The notes under the pieces were generated by a model that was not told where the DNA came from, made no database searches, and saw only the letters and a list, made by a program, of their open reading frames with translations. The translations under genes were made by a program, and so were the position numbers. Positions 61,121 through 64,000 of a stretch of 64,000 nt of DNA are shown here, in pieces (position 1 is the first letter of the stretch; every line of letters starts with the position of its first letter). The stretch lies in the NCBI GenBank assembly GCA_963745595.1, contig CAVUYB010000015.1, forward strand, positions 310,001 to 374,000, written 5' to 3'. This DNA comes from DASZUK01 sp963745595. Lineage in GTDB: Bacteria; Actinomycetota; Acidimicrobiia; Acidimicrobiales; RAAP-2.

Positions 61121-62287
61121 TCAGGACGAGGAGATGTTGAGCGCCTTGGCCGCGGCCGTCACGCCCTTGCTGGTGCACACCGACGCCGGCTGGCCGCCGT
61201 CGATCGAGCAGATGGCTGCCGATTGGTAGTTGGCCACCGAGATGATCGCCTTCGTCGCCGGGTTCGTCGGGTCCGAGAGGTCGCCGGCGATCTGGGCCCG
61301 CGTCAGCCCGGACAGCACGCCGGGTGTGTAGCTGGCGCCGGAGGAGACCGCTTTGTTGCCGATGTCTATGAACGGGATGCTCGACCCGCTGCTCGTTGTG
61401 TTCCCGGTGTACTTCTCCTCGTTGTACTTCTTGACGAGGGCTGTCTCGGACTTGGTGAGCTTTTCCAGCGGCTGGTAGCCGGAGCCTGTCGACAGCTTCT
61501 TGTTGCTCAGGACCTCCTTCAGCACCGCCGAGATGTACTGGCTTGTGTACGTGGCCTTGACGAACGTGACCGTCTGCGTGCTCGGATGGACGTCGGTCGA
61601 GCTGGACTGCATCGTCTGCAGGCCGTCGATCGTGCCGAAGCGGGAGAGCGCGGCGACGATGGCCCACCGTTCGGCCGCGCAGTACGGGCAGTAGTCCGCG
61701 CCCATGTAGAGGTAGCCCGGCTTCCCGTTGAACGTCAGCGGCGGTTGCCCGGAGATGACCTTCGGCGGCGTCACCGCCACTGTCGGTGATGTCACGCCGA
61801 CCGTGTCGTAGACCGAGGCCGGGATGTTCGTCATCTCGTGGGCGATGTTGGCGGCCAGCGGGCCCGGCGGCGGTGTGGCCTTTGTGCCGCCGCCCGAGCC
61901 GCTCGTGACCTTGACGACCACCAGGACGACGACGACGACCACGACCAGACCGACGATGCCCCACGTCAACAGGGCCGTCGACGGACGGCGCGGACCCGGC
62001 GCGGCCGGCCGGTTGCCCGGTCGCGGCGGTCGCTGGCCCGGCCCCTTGCCGTTCCCACCCTTCCCGGTGCCGCCCTTGGCGGCCGGCCCGCGACCCGATT
62101 GCGGCCCCTTGGCCGGCGCGGTGTTCCCCTGGCCTTGGCCGGTCCCCTTCTGGCTGCCGGGTTTCGTGGCGGTCCGTTGTCCGCCGGTGCCGCGGGCGGC
62201 CTCCTTGCCGCTGACGGCCCGGCTCTGGGCCCGGCTGCGGTCCTTCGCGTCCTGAGAACGTTTCGGTTGGTCGGCGTCGTCTGCCAT
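61121..62287 (-). CDS. DUF929 thioredoxin-like protein, first copy
   Basis: This 388-residue protein has a long basic Gly/Pro/Lys-rich cytoplasmic N-terminus (about 115 residues), a membrane helix (LLTWGIVGLVVVVVVVLVVV) and an extracytoplasmic domain with LYMGADYCPYCAAERWAIVA. This CPYC is in the place of a thioredoxin-type active site. Further blocks are FVKATYTSQYISAVLKEVLS and IPFIDIGNKAVSSGASYTPG. Together with the following VKOR it likely makes a disulfide-forming pair. Thr codon ACA is frequent here but not in the second copy. Confidence 0.88.
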   Translation of the reverse strand: MADDADQPKRSQDAKDRSRAQSRAVSGKEAARGTGGQRTATKPGSQKGTGQGQGNTAPAKGPQSGRGPAAKGGTGKGGNGKGPGQRPPRPGNRPAAPGPRRPSTALLTWGIVGLVVVVVVVLVVVKVTSGSGGGTKATPPPGPLAANIAHEMTNIPASVYDTVGVTSPTVAVTPPKVISGQPPLTFNGKPGYLYMGADYCPYCAAERWAIVAALSRFGTIDGLQTMQSSSTDVHPSTQTVTFVKATYTSQYISAVLKEVLSNKKLSTGSGYQPLEKLTKSETALVKKYNEEKYTGNTTSSGSSIPFIDIGNKAVSSGASYTPGVLSGLTRAQIAGDLSDPTNPATKAIISVANYQSAAICSIDGGQPASVCTSKGVTAAAKALNISSS

Positions 62288-62429
62288 GAGATTCGGTCCT
62301 CGCGATGGTGGCGGCTATGCGGGGCCTCCCAGCCGGGCAAACAAGATGCCTGGTGGGACGATGTGCCGGCCAGCGTAGACCAGCGTCCGGGACCCGTGCG
62401 GTCGGCCGTCCCCCGGGTAGCCTCCGACG

Positions 62430-63323
62430 GTGGCCCCATTCCCCGACCAGCCCCCTCCGGGCCAGCCGTCCGCCGCCGATCGCCCGGCCGACCCGCCGTC
62501 CCCGCCGCCGATGCGGGCCGCCGCGACCGTCCTGCTCGTCCGAGATGGCGACGACTCGGCGGCGCCCCTCGAGGTGCTGATGGTCCGCCGGAACCCACGC
62601 TCGGTCTTCGTCGGCGGCGCCTACGTCTTCCCCGGCGGTGCGGTCGACCCGGCCGACGCCGGGCCGGACGCCGAGGACTGCAGCACCGGGCGGACCGACG
62701 CCGCGGCCAGCCAGATCCTCGGCGTCAGCGGCGGCGGCCTGGCCTACTGGGTGGCCGCCCTACGGGAGTGCTTCGAAGAGGCCGGCCTGCTGCTCGCCTA
62801 CCGGCCGGACGGGACGCTGCTGACCCTCGACGACCCGGCGACGTCCGCCCGCTTCTCGGCCCACCGGGCCGACGTCAACGCCGGCCGCCGCCGGTTCGTC
62901 GACGTCTGCCGGTCCGAGGGCCTGCAGCTCGCGGCCGACCGGGTCCACTACTTCGCCCACTGGATCACCCCCGACGGCGCCCCCCGCCGCTACGACACCC
63001 GGTTCTTCGTCGCCGTCGCCCCGTCCGGTCAGACCGCGGCCCACGATGCCGCCGAGACGGTGGCCGACGAGTGGGTCCGGCCGACCGACGCCCTCGAGCG
63101 GCACCGGACGGGTGAGATCGAGATGATGGTGCCGACCGTCCGGAGCCTTCAGGACATCGGCCGTTTCCGGACCGCCGGCGAGCTGGTCGCCGCGGCCGCC
63201 GCCGTCGGCGTCGGGCTCACCGTCGAGCCCCGAGTCATCATCGAAGGGCGCGGCGCCCGGATCGCCCTCCCCGGGGACCCCGGCTACGACGAGGCCGTCG
63301 GAACGCCCGGAACGAGCGGGTGA
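62430..63323 (+). CDS. Nudix hydrolase (NUDT19-like)
   Basis: This 297-residue protein starts at a GTG. The Nudix signature is split as in NUDT19/RP2p: FVGGAYVFPGGAVDPADAG upstream and then AALRECFEEAGLLLAYR with the REx2EE core. The large insertion and the C-terminal DEWVRPTDALERHRTGEIEM fit this group, which hydrolyses CoA or related diphosphates. The gene diverges from the DUF929 operon and its stop overlaps the GTG of the following MBL hydrolase. Confidence 0.88.
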   Translation: MAPFPDQPPPGQPSAADRPADPPSPPPMRAAATVLLVRDGDDSAAPLEVLMVRRNPRSVFVGGAYVFPGGAVDPADAGPDAEDCSTGRTDAAASQILGVSGGGLAYWVAALRECFEEAGLLLAYRPDGTLLTLDDPATSARFSAHRADVNAGRRRFVDVCRSEGLQLAADRVHYFAHWITPDGAPRRYDTRFFVAVAPSGQTAAHDAAETVADEWVRPTDALERHRTGEIEMMVPTVRSLQDIGRFRTAGELVAAAAAVGVGLTVEPRVIIEGRGARIALPGDPGYDEAVGTPGTSG

Positions 63324-64000
63324 GCGGTCCGATCGCCGTCCCCGACGGCGCGGTCGGCCCGGCGCCGACGCCCGGGCGGTCCGATCGGCTCCTGCCCGGC
63401 CTGGTCCGCCTGACCGCGCCGAACCCCGGGATGATGACCGGCCCGGGGACGAACACGTACCTGATCGGCACCGGCGACCTGGCCGTCGTCGACCCCGGTC
63501 CCGATGATGCCGGCCACCGCCGGGCGATCCTGGCCACCGCCGAGCAGCTCGGCGGGGCCGTCCGTTGGGTCCTGACCACCCACACCCATCCCGATCACGC
63601 TCCCGGCGCCCGTCCGCTGGCCGACGCCTGCGGCGCCGAGACGGTCGGCTTCGGTGCCCGCGACGGCTTCGACCCCGACCGCCCGGCCGGCGACGGGTGG
63701 ACGCTCGACGTCCCGCCGTACCGCGTCCGGGCCGTCCACACGCCCGGGCACGCCGGGAACCACCTGTGCTGGCTGCTCGAAGAGCCGCGTTACCTGCTCT
63801 CCGGCGACCACGTCATGGAGGGATCGACCGTCGTCATCCGCCCGCCCGACGGCGACATGGTCGCCTATCTCGACAGCCTCGACCGGCTGCTCCAGCTCGA
63901 CCCGCCGCTGGTGGCGATCGCCCCCGGCCACGGTCGCTTGATCGACGATCCGGCCACCGTCGTCCGCGGCATCGTCGCCCACCGCCTCGCTCGCGAAGAG
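63320..64000 (+). CDS. MBL-fold hydrolase (LACTB2-like), 3' end outside the window
   Basis: The frame opens at the GTG overlapping the Nudix stop and is open to the window end, giving at least 227 residues. The metal motif is TTHTHPDHAPGARPLA, with VHTPGHAGNHLCWLL, LLSGDHVMEG and the later IAPGHGRLIDDP as further ligands. GPGTNTYLIGTGDLAVVDPG is typical of the LACTB2/glyoxalase II-like branch, which contains RNA- and thioester-hydrolysing enzymes. The coupling to a Nudix hydrolase suggests a shared role in clearing acyl or nucleotide conjugates, which is inference. Confidence 0.9.
   Translation, partial: MSGPIAVPDGAVGPAPTPGRSDRLLPGLVRLTAPNPGMMTGPGTNTYLIGTGDLAVVDPGPDDAGHRRAILATAEQLGGAVRWVLTTHTHPDHAPGARPLADACGAETVGFGARDGFDPDRPAGDGWTLDVPPYRVRAVHTPGHAGNHLCWLLEEPRYLLSGDHVMEGSTVVIRPPDGDMVAYLDSLDRLLQLDPPLVAIAPGHGRLIDDPATVVRGIVAHRLAREE

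Noticed and set aside
1..64000. CRISPR array, prophage structural genes, rRNA operon, insertion sequence transposase
   Set aside because: I saw no regular spaced repeats, no head or tail genes, no rRNA sequence and no transposase; the only mobility gene is the serine recombinase.

Overview
The window is high-GC DNA with the gene order dnaN-recF-DUF721-gyrB-gyrA, then fhaA-fhaB-pstP-pbpA-pknB-(pabA)-crgA. It also carries whiB, mycothiol-type enzymes and GTG/TTG starts. This is the origin-proximal layout of Actinobacteria. The lack of rodA and pknA in the FHA/kinase cluster, and the general style of the proteins, suggest a deep-branching actinobacterium, most likely Acidimicrobiia. The class assignment is inference.

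Layout. 1-6.7 kb holds replication and topology genes, starting inside dnaN. 6.8-15.6 kb holds a RodZ-like protein, a two-component system, an EamA-type transporter, a cytochrome P450, an HtrA-type protease and a secreted protein. 15.7-23.6 kb holds tRNA-Leu and the envelope/division signalling cluster. 23.6-30.4 kb is a block of minus-strand metabolic genes (thiolase, SDR, pirin, thioesterase) and a ClC channel facing a MarR regulator. 31-33.7 kb holds tRNA-Ile, an SGNH-like lipoprotein, a methyltransferase and tRNA-Ala.

33.7 to about 43.1 kb is an accessory region of clearly lower GC. A large serine recombinase abuts tRNA-Ala and its reading frame runs through the tRNA. Beyond it lie small hypothetical genes, an XRE regulator with a coupled partner, a DUF6338-type membrane protein, and a reverse transcriptase with an N-terminal excisionase-like helix-turn-helix. 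The reverse transcriptase is flanked by two remnants of a ribbon-helix-helix antitoxin gene. A Phd/RelE module between 30-bp repeats and a low-GC secreted protein follow. The reverse transcriptase locus is the best candidate for an undescribed (possibly anti-phage) system.

43.2-64 kb returns to the high-GC chromosome. It holds a ParA-type ATPase, two PAS histidine kinases around an SDR, an ECF sigma factor fused to a zinc-finger/membrane tail, a GH76-like hydrolase, an MBL/MPI/TetR operon with a long palindromic operator, a toxin-antitoxin pair, tRNA-Pro, a CorC-like protein, an orphan receiver, two ArsA-type ATPases, whiB, a DUF929-VKOR-DUF929 disulfide operon, a Nudix hydrolase and a truncated MBL hydrolase.

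At least nine single-base frameshifts break otherwise well-conserved genes, including a penicillin-binding protein expected to be important. They look more like sequence errors than decay. Frameshifted genes are annotated over their full span with the break noted.
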